From: a virus
Length of the DNA: 23,245 nt
Virus record (IMG/VR): IMGVR_UViG_3300046413_000118
Location: 1 to 23,245 of that record
Direction: 5' to 3' (one strand)
A program made the position numbers and the translations under genes. Shown here piece after piece: positions 1 to 5,693 of this stretch. Numbering within the stretch: the first letter of the stretch is position 1; the number at the start of each line of letters is the position of its first letter. The notes below the pieces were generated by a model, which was not told the DNA's origin, did not search any database, and saw only the letters and a list, made by a program, of their open reading frames with translations.

Positions 1-264
1 ACGCATCTCATTACGAAGGTACTGCAACGCATTCTGAAATTTCTGTTGTTTAAAAATAGAGTACACTCGATCTATGTCAGAGTACCCCGCAGCACGGCCG
101 GCGGCTGCTTTACTCATACCACGTAGATGAAATAACAAGAGTCTTTCTTCCTGTAACGAAAGCTCGTTTAAGTGTATTCCAGCATATGGAAAGTGTGATT
201 GGAGCTCTGCTCGATCTGAGTCAGTGACTAGGTGAGCTTCTTCTTTTTCTCTAAGAATGGACAT
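1..264 (-). CDS. Terminase small subunit-like protein, partial (C-terminus beyond window)
   Basis: The minus-strand frame is open from an ATG at 262-264 to the window edge, giving 88 residues without a stop. The protein begins MSILREKEE and contains LSLQEERLLLFHLRGMSK followed by AAAGRAAGYSD, then a helix ending in LQYLRNEMR. The pattern 'helix, small-residue-rich turn, R-A-A-G-Y' resembles the N-terminal helix-turn-helix of phage small terminase subunits, which bind packaging sites before the large subunit cuts. It is transcribed leftward, away from the early genes, which fits a packaging/late module starting off-window. No strong Shine-Dalgarno is visible upstream; the stretch there is a T/A-rich run. 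Another phage HTH protein is possible because the diagnostic C-terminal part is missing. Confidence 0.5.
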   Translation of the reverse strand, partial: MSILREKEEAHLVTDSDRAELQSHFPYAGIHLNELSLQEERLLLFHLRGMSKAAAGRAAGYSDIDRVYSIFKQQKFQNALQYLRNEMR

Positions 265-366
265 TAGGTGTCATTTTGCAAAAAATTTTAAAAAAAGTAC
301 AGCATAACAGGTTCACCTCTTCTCCCCCCCTCGCTCTCAGCGCACTCCGTCTCCCGATTTTCTATT

Positions 367-405
367 TGGAACCTTGTTTTATTTTTTTGACCCCTGGAAC
401 CTTGT
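367..405. repeat. Two direct repeats of TGGAACCTTGT
   Basis: Identical 11-mers lie at 367-377 and 395-405, 28 bp apart start to start. They share the TGGAAC core with the array at 1083-1375, so they may bind the same protein. Their position upstream of the rightward gene suggests an operator. Confidence 0.55.
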
Positions 406-480
406 CCATGGGACCCCTATAGTTGTAATACATCGTCGCCCAGCTACGCTGTACGCCGTAAGTTAATCCGAAGTAAGTTT

Positions 481-494
481 GTATCAGGTGATAC
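481..494. promoter_or_regulatory. Palindrome GTATCA-GG-TGATAC, possible operator
   Basis: The two 6-bp arms are exact inverted repeats with a 2-bp centre. The site sits 24 bp upstream of the ATG at 518, where an operator or 5' UTR element would lie. No cognate repressor is encoded in the window. Confidence 0.35.
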
Positions 495-517
495 AGACAG
501 TAACTAATATTAAACAC

Positions 518-772
518 ATGAATATATTATACACACTTGGAAAGATGAGCTTCCAAACCAAACGACTCACATCTACTATCATCAAACACCCTAAGTCAGC
601 ATGGCAAGACATTCAAGCCGGCTACGAGATGGCTAAGATAGATCATGAAGAAGAAGAGAAAATGATATCTGAAGAGGTATCAAAGCTCGGTGAATTCACC
701 GACGCACTTCTCAAGAAAGAGCAAGAGGACAAACCGACTCAAGGCGAGTTCGACTTCGGAGGTAACAAATGA
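518..772 (+). CDS. Hypothetical acidic helical protein, 84 aa
   Basis: I do not recognise this protein. From the ATG at 518 it runs MNILYTLGKM, then a basic stretch (KRLTSTIIKHPKSAWQDI), then a strongly acidic helix rich in E and K, ending GEFDFGGNK. An upstream in-frame TTG at 479 would extend it across the 481-494 palindrome and is less likely. An ATG at 545 with GGAAAG just before it is a possible shorter start. It overlaps the next gene by 4 bp (ATGA), which implies translational coupling. It is the first rightward gene after the divergent regulatory region, so it is probably an early gene. Confidence 0.6.
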   Translation: MNILYTLGKMSFQTKRLTSTIIKHPKSAWQDIQAGYEMAKIDHEEEEKMISEEVSKLGEFTDALLKKEQEDKPTQGEFDFGGNK

Positions 773-966
773 AATACCTTACACTACTAATGGCTATACT
801 ATCATTCTCCATACTCTCAGTTATGACCACTGACTTAATTATGAGTGGCAACAACTGGGGTATCCTTCACGTTCTATACTATGTATTCGTAGCTGTATCA
901 GCCTACGGTTTCACATACGCACACATTTCATTCTTACGTATGTTCCGCATACGCAATCGCAGATAA
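769..966 (+). CDS. Small two-span membrane protein, 65 aa
   Basis: The protein has two hydrophobic segments, roughly residues 3-25 (LTLLMAILSFSILSVM) and 34-53 (ILHVLYYVFVAVSAYGF), and a basic tail RMFRIRNRR. This predicts a small inner-membrane protein with a short loop between spans and a positive C-terminus. Its start overlaps the stop of the upstream gene (ATGA), so the two are co-translated. Small early membrane proteins of phages include superinfection-exclusion and lysis-timing factors, but nothing in the sequence decides among these. A G/C-rich hairpin follows 11 bp after the stop. Confidence 0.65.
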   Translation: MKYLTLLMAILSFSILSVMTTDLIMSGNNWGILHVLYYVFVAVSAYGFTYAHISFLRMFRIRNRR

Positions 967-977
967 TCCTACCAACT

Positions 978-997
978 AGGGGGTGTAACAACCCCCT
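978..997 (+). terminator. Hairpin AGGGGGT / ACCCCCT after the small membrane gene
   Basis: A perfect 7-bp stem (978-984 with 991-997) encloses a 6-nt loop GTAACA. It lies just downstream of the stop at 966 but has no T-run after it (CCCACCTC follows). It is therefore more likely a 3'-end-protecting or Rho-assisted structure than a classic intrinsic terminator. Confidence 0.5.
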
Positions 998-1019
998 CCC
1001 ACCTCTACTATCATACTAT

Positions 1020-1035
1020 CATCAGCTTGCTGATG
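1020..1035. promoter_or_regulatory. Palindrome CATCAGC-TT-GCTGATG, possible operator
   Basis: Exact 7-bp arms surround a TT centre. It is immediately upstream of the TGTTCCA array and inside a gene-free stretch, so a protein-binding role is plausible. A 2-nt loop makes an RNA hairpin unfavourable. Confidence 0.35.
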
Positions 1036-1082
1036 TGAATTGTGCATTGAATCGTGCGCGCATTTGCGTGCTGTATGCAAAA

Positions 1083-1375
1083 TGTTCCACGTGTTCCATG
1101 TGTTTAGCCCCTTATGGAACACACTTGTGGAACACAATTTGCTCAGCATTTACGCGGGATGCATGCCAATCAGGGTGTCGATGTTCCAGTGTTCCACTGG
1201 TTTCAGGTTGTACAAACTAAACTGACCGTCGACCGTGTTCCATTTTTCCTTAACATTTTATACTGGAACATTTGGAACATTGCCCAAGAACACGGTACAA
1301 CCCGCATTCTTTGGCTCTAAATCGTGTTCCAACTTTGTCCATTTCACGTGGAACATTGTGGAACATCATGGAACA
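1083..1375. repeat. Array of 13 TGTTCCA/TGGAACA sites with parS-like cores
   Basis: TGTTCCA occurs at 1083, 1092, 1182, 1190, 1236 and 1325, and its complement TGGAACA at 1115, 1128, 1264, 1273, 1349, 1359 and 1369 (starts given). Many sit in tandem pairs 8-13 bp apart, close to one helical turn. The first site reads TGTTCCACGTG, identical to the left 11 bases of the known parS form TGTTCCACGTGAAACA. At 1340-1355 CATTTCACGTGGAACA matches TGTTTCACGTGAAACA at 13 of 16 positions. No coding signal is credible across 967-1455. Such an array suits a ParB-like centromere, replication iterons, or a multi-site repressor operator; no ParA/ParB is encoded here. Confidence 0.8.
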
Positions 1376-1410
1376 TTTTCAACGAACGGTGGCTAACGCC
1401 GCCGCTCGAA

Positions 1411-1439
1411 AGTTAATCCGTAATTGTTTAATAACTAAT
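1411..1439 (+). promoter_or_regulatory. AGTTAATCCG ... TAACTAAT block upstream of the 76-aa gene
   Basis: AGTTAATCCG (1411-1420) and TAACTAAT (1432-1439) both also occur at 461-470 and 501-508, in each case just upstream of a rightward gene (36 and 48 bp before the start codons). The spacing between the two parts differs (11 versus 30 bp). A shared promoter or activator element is the simplest reading; no standard -35/-10 pair is obvious. Confidence 0.35.
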
Positions 1440-1455
1440 GACATAGGAGGTAATC

Positions 1456-1686
1456 ATGTCAAAACTATATTCTTTATACATTCTCGTACCAGGCAAAGAC
1501 AAGCCACGTAGCCGAGAGCTCGGTATTGCTACCAGCAACAAAGACGCAAGTCTAACGTTGCACTTCGATGTAGCGGTGCCCATTGACCCTACCACAGGAT
1601 ACCCTGCTAAAGTTTTCTTGAGAGAGATTGAAAGGAAACAAGAACGTGCGCCAGTCCAACAGGAGTTGGAGCTAGCTAGTTCTTAA
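1456..1686 (+). CDS. Hypothetical protein, 76 aa
   Basis: An ideal ribosome-binding site (AGGAGGTAATC) precedes the ATG. The protein starts MSKLYSLYILVPGKDKPRSREL and contains a DVAVPIDPTTGYPAKVFLREIE stretch, then a charged tail ending ELELASS. The alternating pattern suggests a small beta-rich fold, but I do not recognise a family. It is a single-gene unit: the repeat array and AGTTAATCCG block lie upstream and a strong intrinsic terminator follows 6 bp after the stop. That layout suggests high or tightly controlled expression. Confidence 0.7.
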   Translation: MSKLYSLYILVPGKDKPRSRELGIATSNKDASLTLHFDVAVPIDPTTGYPAKVFLREIERKQERAPVQQELELASS

Positions 1687-1691
1687 CAATC

Positions 1692-1726
1692 AAGGGAGGA
1701 TCACTTCGGTGGTTCTCCCTTTTTTT
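1692..1726 (+). terminator. Rho-independent terminator with TTCG tetraloop
   Basis: The stem AAGGGAG.../...CTCCCTT, continued by GATCAC against GTGGTT (with wobble pairs), is capped by the stable TTCG tetraloop at 1705-1708 and followed by a run of T. It ends the transcript of the 76-aa gene. Confidence 0.9.
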
Positions 1727-1741
1727 ATGTTTGAGTCATGT

Positions 1742-1935
1742 TAGGTTGCCAGTCAACCGTGCTCGTACCCTTATGCTTGCGCTGCTCGTACCTCGCAGTT
1801 TCGTTTGCGTTCCGCAAACAACACTCACTCGGGCGACGTTCGTTGTTTCACAACCGCTTCGCTCTCACGTTGCCGTCGTTGAGTGCGCTGGCGCTCCAGG
1901 GTACATCCGCACTCCCACTCGCGAGCTAACGCTCT
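1742..1935. other. GC-rich gene-free segment made of consecutive small hairpins
   Basis: The 304-bp gap 1687-1990 is mostly this segment, visibly richer in G+C than its surroundings. Inverted repeats include GGTTG/CAACC, GTTTGCG-TTC-CGCAAAC, GTTG/CAAC around TTTCA, GAGTGCG/CGCACTC enclosing CTGG-CGCT-CCAG, and GAGC-TAAC-GCTC. On the minus strand several loops read as GNNA or GNA (GTTA, GCAA, GAA), as in stable RNA loops. GCTCGTACC is repeated directly at 1761 and 1784. TCGCGAGCTAA at 1919-1929 recurs at 2057-2067 in the next small gene. It could be a structured RNA, an origin, or a mobile palindromic element. I see no tRNA or protein gene. Confidence 0.5.
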
Positions 1936-1990
1936 CAAGTGCAAGTTAAAGTTATGTGAATTTTATATGTAATTAAAAATAGGAGGCTAT

Positions 1991-2128
1991 ATGTACATAT
2001 CTGAAGTTCCTGTACCTGACTGGGTACTCAAAAGCGCTGAAGCTAGTGAAATGCGTTCGCGAGCTAAAGTTTTCGATATAAATAAACTAAATACCATAAA
2101 GGAGGTAAATTATGGGAAAGAATGTTGA
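1991..2128 (+). CDS. Small protein, 45 aa, overlapping the next gene
   Basis: A strong AGGAGG at 1981-1986 precedes ATG 1991 at good spacing. The product begins MYISEVPVPDWVLKSAEASE and ends KEVNYGKEC. The last 17 bp overlap the start of the next gene, whose own ribosome-binding site AAAGGAGGTAA lies inside this frame, so the two are probably co-translated. I recognise no domain. The frame carries a copy of TCGCGAGCTAA also found in the upstream hairpin segment. Confidence 0.6.
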   Translation: MYISEVPVPDWVLKSAEASEMRSRAKVFDINKLNTIKEVNYGKEC

Positions 2129-2879
2129 TAATGATATTTTTGATCCATCAGATCAAGAGGTAGGTCCAGAGTTAGTGTACGCTGGGCCAACAGACGAGTC
2201 TATGTTCACCGCAGATGTATCGGGTGATCCAGAAGGCTCGGAGACAAGAGCTACACCAGATGCTATATCGCTGCCTGACTTCTATTACAAGAAGTACAGT
2301 CTCGATGTCGAAGGTAATCCAACCTTCAACGAGTCGAGAGTTGCGGGCATCATGGAGGTGTTCATGTCTAAAAAAGAGTTACCGTTCGCTGTTGCGACTG
2401 AGAACGAAGACGTCAAAGCTAAAGAGCTAGCGTTGTTCGAGACTCAGGTACAAGCAATCGCTGATGGTCTCATGCCTTTGTTGGAGGTTGACCCCCAGAC
2501 AACAGGCATCAACTTTTTACAGTTGACAACTAGGACCTGGGCAGAGTTTGCATCAATTGCATACGAGTTCAAAGAAGATGCAGAAGCATCCAATCCGAAC
2601 GATGATCTACCTGATTGGTTGATCGAACGCGAGGACAAGATGTTTCAACTTGGTCGCAAGGCTAGGATGTGTCGAGAAGTACTAGCTAAAGTAGACGACA
2701 AGTTCGGTTTGAATGACACTAAAATCAATGATTTCAGAGTGCAAAACGAAGTTGAGCGTAGACTACAAAGACTGGCTGAGTGGAACTACAACAAGCAGGC
2801 CGACAGGTCTGGTAAGGTAGCCATGGATCTTAACAAAGGTACCCATGAGCACGTCAAGTCCATCTTTGAGCTAGCTTAA
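2112..2879 (+). CDS. Hypothetical acidic protein, 255 aa
   Basis: An AGGAGGTAAATT site precedes the ATG. The N-terminal 60 residues are acidic and probably disordered (MGKNVDNDIFDPSDQEVG...). The rest is helical and rich in charge, with a region LTTRTWAEFASIAYEFKEDA around residues 137-156, a DLPDWLIEREDKMFQLGRKARM segment, and a final EVERRLQRLAEWNYNKQAD helix. I see no nucleotide-binding or metal motif. It leads the long rightward accessory operon. The length and helical content would fit a protein-binding host-takeover factor, but that is a guess and no family was recognised. Confidence 0.65.
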   Translation: MGKNVDNDIFDPSDQEVGPELVYAGPTDESMFTADVSGDPEGSETRATPDAISLPDFYYKKYSLDVEGNPTFNESRVAGIMEVFMSKKELPFAVATENEDVKAKELALFETQVQAIADGLMPLLEVDPQTTGINFLQLTTRTWAEFASIAYEFKEDAEASNPNDDLPDWLIEREDKMFQLGRKARMCREVLAKVDDKFGLNDTKINDFRVQNEVERRLQRLAEWNYNKQADRSGKVAMDLNKGTHEHVKSIFELA

Positions 2880-2984
2880 ACTGTTCGTTAGGTAACAGTA
2901 TAATGACCTAAACGTTGGCACCACGGAGAAAGCCCAGGGGAGGATGAGATAGACTCCCCACCACTTTTATATAAGGAGAAAACA
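2880..2984 (+). promoter_or_regulatory. Structured leader with competing hairpins before the MGLD-family gene
   Basis: ACTGTT (2880-2885) pairs with AACAGT (2894-2899). The loop sequence TTAGGT (2888-2893) can instead pair with ACCTAA (2906-2911), so the two hairpins exclude each other. A third stem GGGGAG/CTCCCC (2937-2942 with 2954-2959) lies 25 bp before the next start. This could be an attenuator or processing leader. It matches no riboswitch class I can name. Confidence 0.4.
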
Positions 2985-3371
2985 ATGGGACTAGATCAAA
3001 GAGCTGGCTGGATAGCTTCAAACAATCCAGAAGAAGAAGTTACAGAATTCGAGTGGCGCAAACATTCACGTTTGCAAGAGTACATGCGTATTGCTTGGCA
3101 CAAAAAGAATAAAGGTACTGAACCGCCTGTAAGCGTAATGGAAGATGAATTCAATTGTTCAAACCTATACCTATGTGAAGAAGACATTTATGCACTTCAA
3201 ACACTTGTCTTAAATCAAAACTTACCTGAAGCAAAAGACGGGTTCTTTTGGGGTACTGAATACCAAGAAGAAGCCGCTAAAGAAAACAAGATGTATGATC
3301 TTAAATTCTGTCACGACGCGCTTGCGTGGCTAAAAGAAGATAAAACAGTGTTCTATTCTTCTTGGTGGTAA
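2985..3371 (+). CDS. Conserved phage protein of the MGLD...GFF(W)G type, 128 aa
   Basis: The protein starts MGLDQRAGW, continues with WRKHSRLQEYM, and has LPEAKDGFFWGTEYQEE around residues 80-97 and a final VFYSSWW. This order (MGLD start, WRK..., LP...GFFxG...Y, terminal Y-x-SW) is characteristic of a small protein family common in tailed phages, usually of unknown function and sometimes mislabelled as phosphoglycerate kinase. A ribosome-binding site AAGGAGAAAACA precedes the ATG. It sits between two structured intergenic segments, so it may be expressed on a separately processed transcript. Function is unknown. Confidence 0.7.
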   Translation: MGLDQRAGWIASNNPEEEVTEFEWRKHSRLQEYMRIAWHKKNKGTEPPVSVMEDEFNCSNLYLCEEDIYALQTLVLNQNLPEAKDGFFWGTEYQEEAAKENKMYDLKFCHDALAWLKEDKTVFYSSWW

Positions 3372-3379
3372 TATTTGTT

Positions 3380-3518
3380 ATAGCGGTGTGTTTTGGCAAA
3401 GTCGACAACAAACACTTAATGAAGGCTAAAGAAATGCAGCCAAACCTTCGCCGCTATTTTATTATAGCTAAGAGCAATTTTGCTTAAATACAAAATGCAA
3501 TCAAAAAACTTAGCTATA
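3380..3518 (+). other. Intergenic segment with two adjacent long-range hairpins
   Basis: ATAGCGGTG (3380-3388) pairs with CGCCGCTAT (3449-3457), with an inner helix TTTGGC/GCCAAA (3392-3397 with 3439-3444). Directly after it, TATAGCTAAG (3463-3472) is an exact 10-bp inverted repeat of CTTAGCTATA (3509-3518), and its loop holds AGCAA-TT-TTGCT. No protein gene with a usable start signal fits here. The region may encode a small structured RNA or mRNA processing sites. Confidence 0.45.
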
Positions 3519-3609
3519 CATAACCAAAGGCGTCAACTTTCAGCCGCCTTATTCACGAAGCTTGGTCCACTTTGGGTTAGAAACGGACTACATTTATGGG
3601 AGAAAAACA

Positions 3610-3744
3610 ATGGCTAAAAAACAAACACCTAGATCTAAACAAGGTATGTACAACCGCAAAATAAAAGAAAAGCTCAACAAAGAGCATAGCATAAGTAAAG
3701 AGTGGATGGATAAACATCTGATCATAGACATAGGAGATGACTAA
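3610..3744 (+). CDS. Small basic protein, 44 aa
   Basis: The start ATG at 3610 is preceded by GGGAGAAAAAC. An in-frame ATG at 3562 lacks a ribosome-binding site and is less likely. The product MAKKQTPRSKQG... is Lys/Arg-rich in its first half, with a more acidic, hydrophobic end LIIDIGDD. No domain is recognised. Its stop overlaps the next start by one base (TAATG), so the two genes are translationally coupled. Confidence 0.6.
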   Translation: MAKKQTPRSKQGMYNRKIKEKLNKEHSISKEWMDKHLIIDIGDD

Positions 3745-3962
3745 TGGAACAAGTAACTTGGATGGATAGACAGAGATATGTTTGGTGGCGTGCTACTTTT
3801 TTTGATGCAGCTACACCAGATATGCAAATGACTATTGAATTTATAGCACCTAAAGCCGGTAACTCAACGGAAGATTTACAAAGATATGCTTCTCGCCAGT
3901 TTAGAGACATGCTAGAACAAAAAACTATTAAAATCAAAGACATAGAGCCAGTAGAAACTTAA
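3744..3962 (+). CDS. Hypothetical protein, 72 aa
   Basis: Its ATG shares a base with the upstream TAA, with GGAG at 3733-3736 as ribosome-binding site. The N-terminus is aromatic (MEQVTWMDRQRYVWWRATFF), followed by MQMTIEFIAPKAGNS and a helix LQRYASRQFRDMLEQK. The pattern suggests a small alpha/beta fold with strands early and a helix late. It immediately precedes the MoxR-like ATPase and is likely in the same operon. No family recognised. Confidence 0.65.
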   Translation: MEQVTWMDRQRYVWWRATFFDAATPDMQMTIEFIAPKAGNSTEDLQRYASRQFRDMLEQKTIKIKDIEPVET

Positions 3963-3995
3963 CACATTTTGATGCAACTAAAATAGGAGGTAATT

Positions 3996-5018
3996 ATGCA
4001 ATCAATTAAACCATCGAAACTGCCAGCGTTCATTAAAATGAACTTGCAAGCAGATCTTAATACAATGATTTGGGGTGGACCGGGGATCGGTAAGTCCGAA
4101 ATCGTACAACAAGTCGCTGAAGACTTAAACTTTGGCCTTGTTGATTTTCGTGCAAACTTGTTCGATCCAGTTGACGTACGTGGTGTGCCACACATTATGC
4201 AAGTCAAAGACTCAACTAAGCGTTACACACGCTGGGCTGTACCTGATGTGTTTCCAATCGCAGAGCGTGACGGACAAAACGGCATCATGTTTATCGACGA
4301 GCTTACAACAGCACCACCAGCTACACAAAACGCTTTCTTGCAATTATTGTTAACCAGAAAAATTGGTGATTACACATTACCATCAGGCTGGTCAGTTGTT
4401 GCTGCCGGTAACAGACTAACAGACGCCGCAGCTGTATATCAGATGCCTGCTCCATTACGCGACAGGTTCAGTCATTACGAGCTCGATGTAAACTACGAAG
4501 ACTGGTGCAACTGGGCTGCAAGCAACAGGTTAGATCCGACTGTTGTATCTTTCATACAATACAGAACTAACTTGCTTTACAACTTTAGTGCAGATGAGTA
4601 TGCGTTTCCTACACCCAGATCTTGGCACTTTGTAAGTAAAGTTTCATCTAAGTTGTCTGACAACATGGATACTTCAGACATGTTCTCAGCAGTTGCATCA
4701 CTTGTTGGTGACGGCGCTGCTGGTGAGTTTGTTGCTTTCAAAGAAGTCGCAGACAGTCTACCAGACATTGATCAATTGATTGCAAAGCCTGAGACTTACA
4801 AGAAAGATGACAATCCAGCTATCTTGTATGCACTTACAGGCGCTGTAGCTGCTAGGGCTCACGATGACAAAATGGAAAACATCATGAAGGTTAATAAAAA
4901 GTTGCCTGTTGAGTTCCAAGTCATCTTGGTCAAAGGTGCGCTTGCAGTTGAGCAAGACCTCAGAAAGAATCCCGAGGTTAAGAAGTGGATTCTAGATAAT
5001 GCTAACGTAATACTATAG
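3996..5018 (+). CDS. MoxR-type AAA+ ATPase, 340 aa
   Basis: Walker A is GGPGIGKS at residues 27-34, Walker B IMFIDEL at 97-103, the sensor-1 Asn is N139 in VVAAGNR, and the arginine finger is R157 in PAPLRDRF. The order and spacing are those of the MoxR branch of AAA+ ATPases, including the PATQNAFLQLLL helix after Walker B. MoxR proteins act as hexameric chaperones that typically work with a VWA-domain partner encoded next door. Here that partner is at 5686-6780, one gene downstream. A perfect AGGAGGTAATT precedes the ATG. It probably remodels a protein complex using ATP; the target is unknown. Confidence 0.9.
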   Translation: MQSIKPSKLPAFIKMNLQADLNTMIWGGPGIGKSEIVQQVAEDLNFGLVDFRANLFDPVDVRGVPHIMQVKDSTKRYTRWAVPDVFPIAERDGQNGIMFIDELTTAPPATQNAFLQLLLTRKIGDYTLPSGWSVVAAGNRLTDAAAVYQMPAPLRDRFSHYELDVNYEDWCNWAASNRLDPTVVSFIQYRTNLLYNFSADEYAFPTPRSWHFVSKVSSKLSDNMDTSDMFSAVASLVGDGAAGEFVAFKEVADSLPDIDQLIAKPETYKKDDNPAILYALTGAVAARAHDDKMENIMKVNKKLPVEFQVILVKGALAVEQDLRKNPEVKKWILDNANVIL

Positions 5019-5027
5019 GAGGTAATT

Positions 5028-5693
5028 ATGGCAACAGTAAGAATGGCTGACAAACGTGTAGACGATATTGTTAAAAAAGCTAGTAAAAAATATGAAGAAG
5101 TAAACAAACCAATGGAGTTTGATACTACTATGACTGACAATTTATTTACAGAAGCTTATGCTTCTAAGTTGCAATCATATTATTTATGGATGGAAGAGCA
5201 CTTCCCAGAAATACCAGTAACTAAAACAAGCATTGATGCTGTTGTGCTTAGATATCTTGAACCCTCAGATCGAGAAGATGAAGAAGATGCTATGTATGAT
5301 CGATCAAAAGATTGTGATTTATCTACATCACAAATGGTTCCAAGTACTTTTACGGACCGTTATGGCAGTTTTACAATACAAGTTAAACTAGATAACCCAT
5401 GTCTACAACACGCTATACAAGTTGATAACTTCAACAAAGACTTGCGTGATAAAACATGGAGTTACGAAAGAGAAGTCAGAGACCTTTGCTATCAGTTCAA
5501 AACACTCAATCAAGCACTTAAGCATATGCCTGCTTTAGAAAAGCTATGTGATCCAAACGACATTGCGCGCGTGCATGAAAAAGTTGATCGCAATAAAGCT
5601 GAAGAAATCATGCAAGAAGTAGTTGATGAGAAAGGCCAAGAACTTAAAGAAGTGCTATTAGAATCAAGTTTACTAGGAGATAACAATGTCTAA
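5028..5693 (+). CDS. MATVRM-family protein A, possibly Nmad5-like, 221 aa
   Basis: This gene lies between the MoxR ATPase and the metallopeptidase. It begins MATVRMADKRVDDIVKKA and ends with TLNQALKHMPALEKLCDP and a charged helix closing in ESSLLGDN. The protein at 7372-8244 shares the MATVRM start, the TLKQF...WPGAENLVP-type segment and the ENKLVGD end, so the two are paralogs. The first 18 coding bases are identical in both. The TLxQ...(W/M)P...L motif near the C-terminus recalls the Nmad5 proteins, proposed on genomic grounds to associate with nucleotide modification. That assignment is tentative, and no catalytic motif is evident. The ribosome-binding site is GAGGTAATT. Confidence 0.7.
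   Translation: MATVRMADKRVDDIVKKASKKYEEVNKPMEFDTTMTDNLFTEAYASKLQSYYLWMEEHFPEIPVTKTSIDAVVLRYLEPSDREDEEDAMYDRSKDCDLSTSQMVPSTFTDRYGSFTIQVKLDNPCLQHAIQVDNFNKDLRDKTWSYEREVRDLCYQFKTLNQALKHMPALEKLCDPNDIARVHEKVDRNKAEEIMQEVVDEKGQELKEVLLESSLLGDNNV

Larger units (their letters stand above)
265..517. promoter_or_regulatory. Divergent intergenic region between the terminase-like gene and the plus-strand genes
   Basis: This 253-bp gap separates a leftward and a rightward gene, so it should carry both promoters. I see an 11-bp direct repeat TGGAACCTTGT at 367-377 and 395-405, a block AGTTAATCCG at 461-470, a near-perfect palindrome at 481-494, and TAACTAAT at 501-508. A possible -10 TATAGT (418-423) has only a poor -35 at 395-400. 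The TGGAAC core and the AGTTAATCCG/TAACTAAT pair recur in the 1083-1439 region, suggesting one regulator acts at both places. Confidence 0.4.

Noticed and set aside
1035-1511. Several overlapping rightward open frames of 61-79 codons
   Set aside because: They run through the TGTTCCA array, overlap each other, have Cys/His/Trp-rich repeat-driven translations and no ribosome-binding sites.
1731-1949. Open frames of 63-72 codons and a possible tRNA in the GC-rich gap
   Set aside because: The frames lack ribosome-binding sites and arise from high GC. No cloverleaf with a proper anticodon arm and T-loop could be laid out on either strand.
2985-3371. Phosphoglycerate kinase annotation for the MGLD-family gene
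   Set aside because: At 128 residues with no kinase motifs it cannot be that enzyme; the label is a recurrent database error for this family.
3419-3487. 22-codon frame MKAKEMQ... in the structured gap
   Set aside because: No ribosome-binding site precedes it, and it lies across the hairpins; structure explains the region better.
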